DNA of 64,000 bases. Origin: Thermoflexus hugenholtzii (GTDB lineage: Bacteria > Chloroflexota > Anaerolineae > Thermoflexales > Thermoflexaceae). Positions 30,161 through 41,263 of this stretch are shown piece by piece (position 1 is the stretch's first letter; every line of letters begins with the position of its first letter). The notes below the pieces were generated by a model, which was not told the DNA's origin, searched no databases, and saw only the letters and a program-made list of their open reading frames with translations. Position numbers and translations under genes: made by a program. The stretch spans positions 2,859,785-2,923,784 of the forward strand of contig NZ_CP076326.1 in assembly GCF_018771565.1 (NCBI RefSeq), read 5' to 3'.

Positions 30161-31744
30161 CTACGGCCACCTCCACCAGACCGGCGTCGGGGCGATCTTC
30201 AGGATCACGTGGGACGCCTGCTGCACGGTGAGGGCAGGCCAGAACGCCGTGGCGAAGGGTCGCACGGGATCCACGGGGGTCGGCCAGGGGGCGCTCTCAT
30301 CGCCGCCGAGCGGGATCTCCGCGCGGATCGGCCAGCCTGGGATCCGCACGGTGGCCGCGTGGGCCTTTCCCCATTCCCAGATGGTGTGCAGATCCCCATA
30401 TCGCCGTCCGATCTCGGCCAGCGCCCGCCGGTAAGCCACCGCCTTCAGCTCCCGGACCTCGTTTCCCTGAGCCTCCCAGAGGGCCTGCGCAGCGGCCCGG
30501 AGGCGCTCCGCCGGCCGTCGGGCGAGCAGCCGTCGCAGGTTCTCCTCCCCCACCGCCGGTCCCAGCGCCGTGCGGATGATCTCCCATCGCCAGGCCTCAT
30601 AGACGAGGGCGGAGGGGCTCTTCACGTCCAGCTGTCCGTCCCAGCGGGCGAGCATCCCATGCACCCGCCGCTGCAGCCAGTCCTCTGGGGTCAGGGCGAG
30701 CAGCGCCTCGCGATCCGGCATCGCGGGCGGCGCGCAGCGGGGCCATGCGTCCTTTCCCTGCCAGGCCCAGAGGGGGGACTCCCCGCTTTCCCGGATGATG
30801 CGGACGGAGAGCTCCCCCAGGGCATCCAGGACGTCTCCGGGGCCCGGCTTCGGCTCCAGCTGGGCGCCCTCCGCCTGGCGGATGCGCGCCAGAGCCCCCG
30901 GGATCCCGGGCCAGCGGAGGCGGACGCCGTCGTTCACCCATACCGGGCGCCACGGCAGGGGGAAGACCGGGGCGGCCATCGCGTGCAGGCGGATCCCGGC
31001 GTCCTCCTGGCACGTTCGGAAGAGCCCGAGCTCGGGGGCCGCTCCCACCGCCGCCCAGGCGCGCCATGCCGCCTCACGCCGCGCGACGTCCGGGGCCGGC
31101 GTCGCGGACGACCAGCGGGGATCTTCCAGGGCGGCGCGTGGAGCGGGAGGGAGGTGCCGGAGGGCGGCCGCGATCTCGGCCTCCATCCAGCCCGGATGGG
31201 CCAGGGCCAGGCCCGCCGCCACCGCCAGGCTATCCCGGGGCTCCCAGGGCCGGGCGAGGGGATCCGAGGGGAGCCGGCGGATCATCGGGATCCCCATCCG
31301 CCAGGCGGTGTTCACCCCTGCGGCGTAGGCTTCCAGCCGGGACCGGGTCTCTGCGTCCAGGGCCTCCCAGGCCCGGGCGATGACGGGGGCGAGGCGCTCC
31401 CGGGCCCAGGCGTCGGCCTCGGCCGCCTCCGGCCCGATCAGGGCCTCCAGCTGGCCGTAGGCCGCCGCCCGCCGCAGGATCAGCAGCGGGGCGGCATCCA
31501 GCCCATCCAGGACGCCCTCCGCGAAGGCCTGATCCCGCGGCGAGCCGGCCTCTATGCGCCACTGGGCTGGGCCCACCGCATACAGGGTGATCTTTCCCTC
31601 CGGTCCCTGCAGGGTCAGGACGGAGGGCGCGTAGCGGGCGGACCCGATGGCGAGAGCCCCGGTGAGGATCCCCAGGGCCAGGGCCAGACTGAGGAGGCCC
31701 ATCGCGCGGGGGAGAGAACGCCCGCTCCGAGCCATCGCTCCCAT
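30161..31744 (-). CDS. Penicillin-acylase-family homologue lacking the catalytic Ser motif
   Basis: 527 residues, shorter than the usual 650-800. Family traces include the alpha-subunit helix LEAYAAGVNTAWRMGIP, the beta-subunit helices PSALVYEAWRWEIIRTAL and WEWGKAHAATVRIP, and an N-terminal anchor (LLSLALALGILTGALAIG). The junction where active members have an SNNW nucleophile reads PVWVNDGVRLRWPGIPG, with no serine in the expected setting. I infer that it is not an active Ntn hydrolase; it may be a degenerate envelope protein. The frame is intact, so it is not an obvious pseudogene. Confidence 0.65.
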   Translation of the reverse strand: MGAMARSGRSLPRAMGLLSLALALGILTGALAIGSARYAPSVLTLQGPEGKITLYAVGPAQWRIEAGSPRDQAFAEGVLDGLDAAPLLILRRAAAYGQLEALIGPEAAEADAWARERLAPVIARAWEALDAETRSRLEAYAAGVNTAWRMGIPMIRRLPSDPLARPWEPRDSLAVAAGLALAHPGWMEAEIAAALRHLPPAPRAALEDPRWSSATPAPDVARREAAWRAWAAVGAAPELGLFRTCQEDAGIRLHAMAAPVFPLPWRPVWVNDGVRLRWPGIPGALARIRQAEGAQLEPKPGPGDVLDALGELSVRIIRESGESPLWAWQGKDAWPRCAPPAMPDREALLALTPEDWLQRRVHGMLARWDGQLDVKSPSALVYEAWRWEIIRTALGPAVGEENLRRLLARRPAERLRAAAQALWEAQGNEVRELKAVAYRRALAEIGRRYGDLHTIWEWGKAHAATVRIPGWPIRAEIPLGGDESAPWPTPVDPVRPFATAFWPALTVQQASHVILKIAPTPVWWRWP

Positions 31745-31898
31745 CCGCGTCTCCGGCCGATGAATGATTCGGGTGGGACATCGTGATCGGGCCCTGCCCC
31801 CTCGGATGGGCGCAGGGGATGGTCAGCCGGACCCCAATGGGGGCTGTTTGCTCCTGCGAACGGACCCGGCGGTTCGTTGCTTCCGCGCTGCCCAGCGC

Positions 31899-32324
31899 CT
31901 AAGGGGCTCGGCCCAGGGTGACGGAGAGCGTGCGCTCTTCCCCGTCCCGGATCACCGTCAGGCGCACCGTCTCCCCGGGGCGATGGCGTCGGAGCGCATC
32001 GGGGAGAGGATGACGGTCGTCCACCGGCTCGCCGTCCACGGCGGTGATCCGGTCGCCGGGGCGCAGGCCGGCTTCCTCGGCCGGGCTGTTGGGGAGCACC
32101 TGGAGGATCCGCGCCCCATCGCGATCATGGGTCACCATCACCCCCAACCAGGGGGTTCCAGAAGTGGGCCCGGGGGGAGTCGGAGCGCCCACGCCCCGGC
32201 CGATCAGATAGCCGGCCAGCCCGCCCACCGCCAGGCCGATGCACCCGCAGGCCACGGCGATCAGGATGAGCGCGGCGATCCAGATCCACATGCGGTTCCG
32301 GAGGTCTTGAGGCGAGTTGCCCAT
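31899..32324 (-). CDS. Membrane-anchored PDZ-domain protein
   Basis: 141 residues: one N-terminal membrane helix (MWIWIAALILIAVACGCIGL), a Pro/Gly linker, and a single PDZ domain (WLGVMV, VLPNSPAEEAGLRPGDRITAVDG) like those in HtrA or site-2 proteases but without a protease domain. It starts three bases after murA ends. Confidence 0.85.
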   Translation of the reverse strand: MGNSPQDLRNRMWIWIAALILIAVACGCIGLAVGGLAGYLIGRGVGAPTPPGPTSGTPWLGVMVTHDRDGARILQVLPNSPAEEAGLRPGDRITAVDGEPVDDRHPLPDALRRHRPGETVRLTVIRDGEERTLSVTLGRAP

Positions 32325-32327
32325 GGC

Positions 32328-33620
32328 TCATCGCTCCACCCGTTCGATGGCGGCGCCCAGGGCTCGCAACTTCTCGTCCAGGCACTCGTAGCCCCGATCG
32401 ATCTGCACGATGTTGCGGATGACGCTGGTGCCCTCGGCGCAGAGGGCGGCGATCACCAGGGCCATCCCGGCCCGGATGTCCGGGCTCTCCAGCCGCTCCC
32501 CATGCAGAGGGGAAGGGCCGTGGACCAGACAACGGTGAGGGTCGCAGAGGACGATGCGCGCCCCCATGGCGATGAGCTTATCCACGAAATAGAGGCGGCT
32601 TTCGAACATCTTCTCGTGGAAGAGCACCGGCCCCACGGCCTGGGTGGCCACCACGATGGCGATGCTCATCAGATCCGCCGGGAAGCCGGGCCAGGGCGCG
32701 TCCTCGATCTTGGGGATATGGCCCCCGATGTCCGGGATCACCCGGAGGGGCTGCTCCGGCGGCACGTAGATGTCTTCCCCATGCACCTCGAAGTGCACCC
32801 CCAGGCGCCGGTAGACCAGCTGCACCATCCGGAGGTGCTGGGGGACCGCGCGACGGATCCAGACCCCATCGCCGATGAGGGCGGCCAGCCCGATGAACGA
32901 GCCCACCTCGATGTGATCCGACTCGATCTCCCACTCTCCGCCTCCCAGGCGATCCACCCCGTGGATCACCAGGGTGTTGGAGCCGATGCCCTCGATGCGG
33001 GCGCCGAGGCGGTTGAGGAAATGGCAGAGGGCCTGGACGTGGGGCTCGGAGGCGGCGTTGCGCAGGACGGTGGTGCCCCGGGCGAGGGCCGCGGCCATGA
33101 CCGCGTTCTCTGTGGCGGTCACGCTGGCCTCGTCCAGGAGGATGTCCTGGCCCCGGAGCCGGCCGGGGGCCCGGAGCCGGAAGATCCGGTTCACCTCATA
33201 GCGCGCCCCCAGGGCCTCGAAAGCCAGAAAGTGGGTGTCCAGGCGGCGCCGGCCGATCACGTCGCCTCCGGGGGGCGGCATCTCCACATCACCGAAGCGG
33301 GCCAGCAGCGGCCCGGCCAGCAGGATGCTCGCCCGGATATCCCGGCAGAGCTCCGGGTTCAGCGGCCGGGGCCGCACATCCCGGGTGTCGATGCGCAGGG
33401 TGTGCGGGTCCAGCTCCTCGATCGTCGCCCCCAGCTCGCTGAGGAGCTGCACCATGGTGCGGACGTCGCGGATGCGGGGCACGTTGCGCAGCACCACTGG
33501 CTCCTCGGCGAGCAGAGCGGCCGCGATCAGGGGGAGGGCAGCGTTCTTGTTGCCCCCGGGGCGCACCTCCCCCCGGAGCCGCCGCCCTCCCTCGATCACG
33601 AAACAGGCCTCTCGGGTCAT
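32328..33620 (-). CDS. murA: UDP-N-acetylglucosamine 1-carboxyvinyltransferase with Asp at the catalytic Cys position
   Basis: 430 residues from [12 protein letters not shown]. MurA transfers enolpyruvate to UDP-GlcNAc, the first committed step of peptidoglycan synthesis. [10 protein letters not shown] (Lys and Asn), [15 protein letters not shown] and [13 protein letters not shown] are in place. The loop that normally reads PGGCAIG reads PGGDVIG, with D120 replacing Cys; Asp enzymes (as in Mycobacterium and Chlamydia) work but are not alkylated by fosfomycin. The PDZ gene follows by three bases. Confidence 0.93.
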   Translation of the reverse strand: MTREACFVIEGGRRLRGEVRPGGNKNAALPLIAAALLAEEPVVLRNVPRIRDVRTMVQLLSELGATIEELDPHTLRIDTRDVRPRPLNPELCRDIRASILLAGPLLARFGDVEMPPPGGDVIGRRRLDTHFLAFEALGARYEVNRIFRLRAPGRLRGQDILLDEASVTATENAVMAAALARGTTVLRNAASEPHVQALCHFLNRLGARIEGIGSNTLVIHGVDRLGGGEWEIESDHIEVGSFIGLAALIGDGVWIRRAVPQHLRMVQLVYRRLGVHFEVHGEDIYVPPEQPLRVIPDIGGHIPKIEDAPWPGFPADLMSIAIVVATQAVGPVLFHEKMFESRLYFVDKLIAMGARIVLCDPHRCLVHGPSPLHGERLESPDIRAGMALVIAALCAEGTSVIRNIVQIDRGYECLDEKLRALGAAIERVER

Positions 33621-33664
33621 CCCCTCGCTCCTCTCCGGCCGATCGTGCGCAATGGGTATTGCAT

Positions 33665-34519
33665 CTATTCCAGCGCCAGCAGGCGCACCCGAACCACCAC
33701 CGGATCGCCGCGCCGGGCCTCCAGGGCGGCCGCGGCGCACCCGTTCACCAGGCCGATCTCTAAGAAGCCGGAGCTGCCCGGATAGGCGATCAGCTCCCCG
33801 GGTTTGGCCTCGGCGAAGGTGTGGAGGATGCCGGAGAGCACGCGATTCCCTACCTCCACCCGCGCCTCCCCCGCCCGGAAGAGGACCGGGAAGCGGCGGG
33901 CCAGGGGACCGAAGGCCGGTTGCAAAACCAGGGCGGCTCCCTGCCACTGCAGCCGGCCGATGCTGGTCACCAGGTTCCCGAACCGGTCCGCGTGCAGGAT
34001 CTCCCCGACGATCCGCTCCTCCTCCAGATCCAGGCGGGGCGGAGGGAGGCGGACCGGATCCGTCACCGGCGGGCCGAAGGCAGCGGGAGGGACCCCGCGG
34101 GCGAGGTGGGCGGCGGCCGGGGCGAAGATGTCCCGGCCGTGGAAGGTGTAGCTGACCTGGGGCAGGCGATAGGCGGGCTCCTCAATGGCATAGCAACGGG
34201 CCTCCGGATGGTTGTCCAGGATGAAGCTGAAGAGCCCGTTGTCCGGCCCCACGAAGAGGGCCCGCTCCGTCTCCACGATCAACGCGCGGCGCCCGCTGCC
34301 CACCCCGGGATCCACCACCGCCACGTGGATGGTCCCGGGGGGGAAGTAGGGCGCGGCCTCCGCCACCACGAAGGCCGCCCGCCGGATGTCCTGAGGCGGG
34401 ATGTGGTGGCTGAGGTCCACCAGCCGCACATCGGGGGCGATGGAGAGGATCACCCCCTTCATCGTCCCCACATAGCCGTCCTCATCCCCGAAGTCCGTCG
34501 TCAGGGTGATCACCCGCAT
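33665..34519 (-). CDS. S-adenosyl-L-methionine hydrolase (adenosine-forming), DUF62
   Basis: 284 residues. The family splits SAM into adenosine and methionine. The signatures [35 protein letters not shown], and [17 protein letters not shown] hold the catalytic Asp, Arg and His. The C-terminal beta-barrel contains [12 protein letters not shown] and [10 protein letters not shown]. It lies 44 bases upstream of murA on the same strand. Annotated by family, not by experiment. Confidence 0.9.
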   Translation of the reverse strand: MRVITLTTDFGDEDGYVGTMKGVILSIAPDVRLVDLSHHIPPQDIRRAAFVVAEAAPYFPPGTIHVAVVDPGVGSGRRALIVETERALFVGPDNGLFSFILDNHPEARCYAIEEPAYRLPQVSYTFHGRDIFAPAAAHLARGVPPAAFGPPVTDPVRLPPPRLDLEEERIVGEILHADRFGNLVTSIGRLQWQGAALVLQPAFGPLARRFPVLFRAGEARVEVGNRVLSGILHTFAEAKPGELIAYPGSSGFLEIGLVNGCAAAALEARRGDPVVVRVRLLALE

Positions 34520-34673
34520 CCCGATCCTCGCCGATCATCGCATCCACCGGCTTCGGGCGTTCCCCCTGTCGGGCCCGAAGCGTTCGGCTCCTCCAGTATA
34601 TTCCGGCGCACCGGTTGCGGGCATCCGGAGGGGAGCAAAGACCGCGGGGGTTCGGAGGGGATGTTCGGCGGAG

Positions 34674-34700
34674 GAGGGGCGCAGCCCCGCTGCGCCCCTC
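34674..34700 (-). terminator. Hairpin after nosL
   Basis: An 11-bp perfect stem (GAGGGGCGCAG at 34674-34684 with 34690-34700) and five-base loop sit 20 bases past the nosL stop. No T-run follows on the minus strand, so it is a candidate end of the nos transcript or an RNA-stabilising hairpin. The rest of the gap 34520-34720 shows nothing further. Confidence 0.55.
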
Positions 34701-34720
34701 CCGCTCCAGCTGCGCTTGCG

Positions 34721-35179
34721 CTACGGCCCGTGGCGATGGGGGGATCGAACGGTCTGCCGGGCGGTTGCCCAGTCCATCACCTGCCCGCCGTGGTCCCGGG
34801 CGAAGGCCTCAGCCCGGTCCCGCATGGCGAAGGCGAGCAGGCCGTAGCCCATGGGGGTCGGCACATCGGGCGCAAGGACCAGGACGGCGCGGTCCGCCTC
34901 GATCCATCCCCCACCCTCGAAGTCACGCACATAGAAGGCCGCTACATCCTCCGGATGGTCTCGGTAGTAATCGATCATGCACCCGATGTCATCGAAGAGG
35001 CGGGCCTGGCCGTTCCGGGTCACGTAGGCCGCGGCGAAGCGGGGATCGTTGATGAGCATCCCACAGTTGGCGCAGGGATCCTTCCCATAAGCGATATCCG
35101 GCGGCCTGGGCCCGCTGGGCCGCGCGCAGGCCACCAGCCCCGCCAGCATCAGCGCGATCGCGACCATTCGACGCATCAT
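34721..35179 (-). CDS. nosL: NosL copper-chaperone lipoprotein
   Basis: 152 residues. Lipoprotein signal MMRRMVAIALMLAGLVAC, then the Cu(I)-binding CANCGM motif and a ligand-rich core (IGCMIDYYRDHPED, PMGYGLLAFA). NosL delivers copper to NosZ outside the cytoplasm. It is the last gene of the nos run, 29 bases after nosY. Confidence 0.92.
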   Translation of the reverse strand: MMRRMVAIALMLAGLVACARPSGPRPPDIAYGKDPCANCGMLINDPRFAAAYVTRNGQARLFDDIGCMIDYYRDHPEDVAAFYVRDFEGGGWIEADRAVLVLAPDVPTPMGYGLLAFAMRDRAEAFARDHGGQVMDWATARQTVRSPHRHGP

Positions 35180-35208
35180 TCCCCCTCCTGGATGAGGAGC
35201 TCCTCTGT

Positions 35209-36048
35209 TCAGGCGGCGATGTCCTGCAACCTCCCGAAGCGCAGGGCGGCCATCAGGAACGCCAGGGCCAGCCAGCCCAGCATGATCGCCATCAGCATCG
35301 ACCCCAGGGCCTCCCCATACGTCCGCCAGGCGTAGGCTCCCGCCGGCCCCAGGAGATCCGGGGAGCCGTTCAGCCAGACCATCGCCAGGATGCGGAAGGC
35401 GTGGAGGGGGTTCAGGACGGTGAGCCACCAGAGGACGGCCGGAGACAGGGCGAAGGCCCCCACCAGCCCCATGAGGCCCAGGTCCGAGAGGAACACGCCG
35501 GCCAGCCAGACCAGCAGGGAGAGGCCCAGGGCGGTGCTCTGGCGGCGCAACCCGACACCCAGGGTCATCCCCAGGCCGTAGGTGGTCCAGGCAAGCAGGG
35601 TGGCGCCGGCCGCCAGGGCCGCATAACGGCCGGCTTCCTCCGCGCCGCCGAGGCCTCCTCCCAGGCCGATGATCAGGCCGGTGATCCCGAACCCCAGAGC
35701 CATCGCGGCGGCCAGCGCCATGGCCCCCCCGATGGCCTTGGCGGCCCACACCTGAGCCCGGGAGACCGGATAAGACAGGAGGTAAGCCAGCGTCCCGCTC
35801 TCCCGCTCCGCCGCCCAGGTCATGGCCCCCAACCCCAGACCCATCAGGGAGGCGATCAGCGCGGAGAGGTGGACCAGCGCCGCGGCCGTGCGTCCAAAGC
35901 CGGCCAGCCCGATGTAGCCGGAGCCAGCCATGGAGAGGGCCGCCATGGCCAGGGCGATCACGAAGAAGCTCCCCGCTGTGATCCCGAACCAGCGGCTCCG
36001 CAGGATCTCCCGTCCTTCCTTCCAGATCAACCAGCGCGTCGCGCCCAT
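35209..36048 (-). CDS. nosY: NosY-type ABC-2 permease
   Basis: 279 residues with about six membrane helices and the ABC-2 pattern (ERESGTLAYLLSYPVSRAQ). NosY is the membrane half of the NosFY transporter that works with NosD in building the copper-sulfur site of NosZ. It follows the NosD-NosF fusion by 12 bases. Confidence 0.9.
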   Translation of the reverse strand: MGATRWLIWKEGREILRSRWFGITAGSFFVIALAMAALSMAGSGYIGLAGFGRTAAALVHLSALIASLMGLGLGAMTWAAERESGTLAYLLSYPVSRAQVWAAKAIGGAMALAAAMALGFGITGLIIGLGGGLGGAEEAGRYAALAAGATLLAWTTYGLGMTLGVGLRRQSTALGLSLLVWLAGVFLSDLGLMGLVGAFALSPAVLWWLTVLNPLHAFRILAMVWLNGSPDLLGPAGAYAWRTYGEALGSMLMAIMLGWLALAFLMAALRFGRLQDIAA

Positions 36049-36060
36049 GGGATCCCCCGC

Positions 36061-38289
36061 TTATGGCTCGCTCAGCTCCCACTCCGCGTCCTGAACCGGG
36101 ATCCCGGCCGCCCAGAGCTGCCGCACCGGGGCCAGCTTCTGATCCGCCGGCACGGTGAGGGTCAGGCCATGATGGTTGGCGACGACCGGGTAGCCTGCCT
36201 CCTCCAGCAGCCGGCGGGCCCGGTCCTGTTCGGCAGGCGGGAGGCTCAGCCGGAGCCGCGCCTGCAACCCAACCGTCCGGGCGAGGGCTTCCGGCGCGAC
36301 CTCCGCGACCACCTGTCCCTCCCGGAGCACCACCACGCGATCCGCCAGCTCCAGGATCTCCTCCAGCCGGTGGGAGCTGAAGATCAGCGTCTTCCCCTGG
36401 GCTTTCAGGGCCTGCAGCTGGCGCATCCACTCCAGCCGGGCCGCCATGTCCAGGTTTGCCGTCGGCTCATCCAGGAGCAGGAGGGGCGGGTCTCCCATCC
36501 GGGCCAGGGCCAGGGCCAGCCGTTGCTTCAGGCCCCCCGAGAGGGCCTGCACCGGACGGTCCTGATAGGGCGCCAACCCCATGGCCTCCACGATCCCGGG
36601 ATCCACGGGAACCCCCCGGAGCGCGGCGAAGAAAGCCAGGGTCTCCCGGACGGTCCAGCTGTAGAAGGCCAGCTCCTGGGGCACGTAGCCGATGGCGCGG
36701 CGGGCCGCCGGACCCTCCTTCCGGACGTCCCGACCCGCCACCCGGATGTGGCCTTCAAAGGAGAGCAGGCCCAGGATGCAACGGAGGACGGTGGTTTTCC
36801 CTGCCCCGTTGGGTCCCCACAGGGCCACCGCCTCCCCCGGCTGCACGCGCAGGTCCAGCCCGCGCACCACCCAGGTCTGCCCGAACCGTTTGCGGAGCCC
36901 CCGGATCTCCAGCATCGCCGCTGGGGTCTGGCGGGGATCCGCCCGGATGGGCCCGGCGGGGGTGCGCTGCAGCCAGCGCCATCCGATCATCGCCAGGGCC
37001 AGCCCCCCCAGCCCCAAGCCGAGCCATGGGACCCCATGCCGGGGAGTGTGCCCGGCGGCCCCGGGGATCCCGGCTGGCGGCCGTATCCGGGGGGCCGGAT
37101 CCTCCAGGCGAACCTGGGGCGCGAAGAAGGGGACCAGCCGCGCGGCGGTCTCCAGGGCCTGGACAGCGGGGGTGCCCCAGAAGATCCGCAGGGCCGGCAT
37201 CGCATCGGTCAGGGCCTCGAAGAGGCGCTGGGAACGATAGGGGAGGTCGCCGATCCCATCGCCGTCGACGTCGAAGCCGACGTAGTCGCTCCAGAAGTTG
37301 CCCTCCCAGCGGTTCGCCTGCAGGTTCCCCTCTCCCTGCACGGCGGCCTGCTGCTCGTTCTCCCAGAAGACGTTCTCCCAGAAGATCACCCCCCGCACCA
37401 TCGGCAGGGCCAGCACCCCGATCCCGTTGTAAGCGAAGAGGTTCCGCTCGAAGCGGACGGGGGAGCCCTCCGCGCGCGGGGTGTTGTCCAGGAAGAGGGC
37501 AGCGGTGTTGTCGGCGAAGAGGTTCTCCTCGGCGAGGATCTCATCGCTGTCCTTGAAGGCCATGCCGTAGCCGCTGGGTCCCCGGTGGTGAAGGAAGCGG
37601 TTGCGGCGGAAGACCCCGCCCCGGCTATACATCATATAGATCCCAACGTAGTTGCCTTCCAGGATGTTCCCCTCCGCCAGGCTCTCATTGCAATACATGT
37701 AGTGGATCCCGTAGCGCCCGCCCCGGAACCGGTTGTCCCGGAGGACGGAGCGATCGGAGAACCAGATGATCACGTCCCGCCCGCGCTCCGTCTCGTTGCC
37801 TTCGATGTAGGCGTCGGAGCTATACCACAGGCGGATGGCGTCCCCCCGCTCCGCCTCCGGCACGTCCAGGCCGCGGATGCGGTTGTTCCGGATGCGAGCC
37901 CCCGGGGAATCCTTCAGGTAGATCCCGAAGAGGACGTCCTCCAGCCGGTTGTCCTCCAGGATCACCCCGGGGGCTCCTTCCGCCCGGATCCCCGCGTCCT
38001 CATGGGTCAGGGAGCGGCCGGAGCGGCGGATCACAAAGCCGCGGACGGTCACCCCGGGGGCGGTGATCCAGAGGATGGTGCCCTGGCCCTGGCCATCCAG
38101 CACCGGGCTGTCGACACCGATCAGGGTGAGGGGCTTATCGATGCGGATGGGGCCGTCGTGCACGCCGCCGCGCACCTCCAGGGTCGCCCCCGGTGGGGCG
38201 GCGTCGATGGCCTCCTGGAGGGAGCGCCCGGGATCCGCAGGGGCGCCCCCGAGCAGCGCCCAGAGGGCCAGGGCCAGGGGGATGATCAT
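36061..38289 (-). CDS. NosD-NosF fusion: periplasmic beta-helix protein joined to ABC ATPase
   Basis: 742 residues. After a signal/anchor (MIIPLALALWALLGG), residues about 15-415 are a NosD right-handed beta-helix with repeated turns such as EGNILEGNYVGIYMMYSRGG. A single membrane helix (GLGLGGLALAMIGWRWLQ) near 425-445 is followed by a complete NosF ATPase from residue 459: WGPNGAGKTT, LSGGLKQRLALALARM, LLLLDEPTANLD, and IFSSHRL. The helix puts NosD outside and NosF inside, so the fusion makes topological sense. No ribosome site precedes M459 that would let NosF be made alone. It overlaps the preceding membrane-protein gene by four bases (ATGA). Confidence 0.92.
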   Translation of the reverse strand: MIIPLALALWALLGGAPADPGRSLQEAIDAAPPGATLEVRGGVHDGPIRIDKPLTLIGVDSPVLDGQGQGTILWITAPGVTVRGFVIRRSGRSLTHEDAGIRAEGAPGVILEDNRLEDVLFGIYLKDSPGARIRNNRIRGLDVPEAERGDAIRLWYSSDAYIEGNETERGRDVIIWFSDRSVLRDNRFRGGRYGIHYMYCNESLAEGNILEGNYVGIYMMYSRGGVFRRNRFLHHRGPSGYGMAFKDSDEILAEENLFADNTAALFLDNTPRAEGSPVRFERNLFAYNGIGVLALPMVRGVIFWENVFWENEQQAAVQGEGNLQANRWEGNFWSDYVGFDVDGDGIGDLPYRSQRLFEALTDAMPALRIFWGTPAVQALETAARLVPFFAPQVRLEDPAPRIRPPAGIPGAAGHTPRHGVPWLGLGLGGLALAMIGWRWLQRTPAGPIRADPRQTPAAMLEIRGLRKRFGQTWVVRGLDLRVQPGEAVALWGPNGAGKTTVLRCILGLLSFEGHIRVAGRDVRKEGPAARRAIGYVPQELAFYSWTVRETLAFFAALRGVPVDPGIVEAMGLAPYQDRPVQALSGGLKQRLALALARMGDPPLLLLDEPTANLDMAARLEWMRQLQALKAQGKTLIFSSHRLEEILELADRVVVLREGQVVAEVAPEALARTVGLQARLRLSLPPAEQDRARRLLEEAGYPVVANHHGLTLTVPADQKLAPVRQLWAAGIPVQDAEWELSEP

Positions 38290-38942
38290 CCACGGGCTCC
38301 TTCCGGGACCAGGGTGAGAGGGCCGAGACGCACGGCCTGACGGCGTTCCAGGGCGGTCCGCACCACCCGGCGGAAGTGCAGGCCCAGGGCGATCAGGAAG
38401 GAGGCCGCGAGGGCCATCCAGAACCCGAGCTGGAGCTCCGCCACGGTGCGGAACTGGCCCACGACGCCGGTGCCCAGCAGCGGCGGCGTGAAGGGCGGCA
38501 GCCGCAGCGGGGCGTTCGGGTCCAGGTCGTGACCGTAGCGGTAGAGCCAGTAATACATGTCGGCCAGGAAAATGAAGGGGAAGAGCATGGCCGGCAGGGC
38601 CAGCACCGCCGCCCAGCGGCGTCGGGTGAAGGCCAGGGCCTCGCCCAGGAGCGCCGCCGCGCCGATGGCCAGGGGCGCCAGGAAGCGTTCCACCTGGGCC
38701 GCCTCATGGAGCTTCTTCATCCCGATGTAATGGTTCAGGTTGTCTACCTCGCTCACATCCCCGGCCAGGTGGGTGACGTAGACGTCCACCCGAAGCCCCC
38801 CGGGATACTGCGGGGCCTGAAGGGTCATGCGCCAGTAGGGGAACAGCAGGGAAAGCAGCAGCAGCCAGGATGCCCCGATGAAGAACGCCCGGGGCAGCCG
38901 GAAAGGATCCTCCCGAAGCCATGTGTTCACTCGCTCCATCAT
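38286..38942 (-). CDS. Nos-cluster multi-helix membrane protein (NosB-like)
   Basis: 218 residues with about four membrane helices. The first loop has a distinctive APQYPGGLRVDVYVTHLAG and LNHYIGMKKLHEA. Membrane proteins of this kind lie between nosZ and nosD in clade II clusters and are sometimes called NosB; the role is unproven. The start may be ATG 38942 or 38939. Confidence 0.7.
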   Translation of the reverse strand: MMERVNTWLREDPFRLPRAFFIGASWLLLLSLLFPYWRMTLQAPQYPGGLRVDVYVTHLAGDVSEVDNLNHYIGMKKLHEAAQVERFLAPLAIGAAALLGEALAFTRRRWAAVLALPAMLFPFIFLADMYYWLYRYGHDLDPNAPLRLPPFTPPLLGTGVVGQFRTVAELQLGFWMALAASFLIALGLHFRRVVRTALERRQAVRLGPLTLVPEGARG

Positions 38943-39030
38943 GGTCTTCTTCTCCTCAAGGGATTGCGGTCCGCGCCCTCAGGCCCCGGGGTATTCGATT
39001 CGATCCCTCATCGAAATCGGAAACCGTTAA

Positions 39031-39058
39031 AGGGGGGCGGCTGGCCGGCCGCCCCCCT
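39031..39058 (-). terminator. Hairpin between nosZ and the accessory genes
   Basis: An 11-bp perfect stem (AGGGGGGCGGC with GCCGCCCCCCT) and six-base loop begin 12 bases after the nosZ stop. On the minus strand the stem is followed by TTTAACGGTTT. It probably ends part of the nosZ transcripts or protects their 3' end, giving more nosZ than accessory mRNA. Confidence 0.65.
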
Positions 39059-39069
39059 GCGGTCCCGGA

Positions 39070-41058
<1,989 letters not shown>

Positions 41059-41150
41059 CGGAACCTCCTCCCATCCATGATCGTGCGGCCGACTCTCCCA
41101 TCAGGCCGGACGCTCTGGCCTCTATCTTGTCCGGTTCGGCCGCCAGAGCC

Positions 41151-41166
41151 TATGATCTACGTCATA
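41151..41166. promoter_or_regulatory. TATGA-N6-TCATA palindrome upstream of nosZ, Crp/Fnr-type operator candidate
   Basis: TATGATCTACGTCATA is a perfect inverted repeat of TATGA with a six-base spacer, centred about 100 bases before the nosZ start. An AAGATA that could be a -10 element lies about 30 bases downstream at 41123-41128, which would place the site near -41.5, the class II activator position. Confidence 0.7.
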
Positions 41167-41249
41167 CGAGGAGGTCATTTAGGGACGATGAATGTCATAA
41201 AATAGGGGTGCGGTTCGTCATATGGTGTGATAGCCTTCGTGCCCAATCG

Positions 41250-41263
41250 ATGATGTTTGTCAT
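41250..41263. promoter_or_regulatory. Possible third, weaker operator (ATGA-N6-TCAT)
   Basis: ATGATGTTTGTCAT has the same half-site core and spacer as the two stronger copies but lacks the outer T/A pair. It overlaps the stop of the small zinc-ribbon gene and lies about 200 bases upstream of nosZ. Confidence 0.4.

Noticed and set aside
34674-34700. Classical rho-independent terminator after nosL
   Set aside because: The stem is strong but no T-run follows on the minus strand, so it is listed only as a candidate hairpin.
36061-36915. Separate NosF start at M459
   Set aside because: No Shine-Dalgarno sequence precedes the codon and the frame is continuous with NosD.
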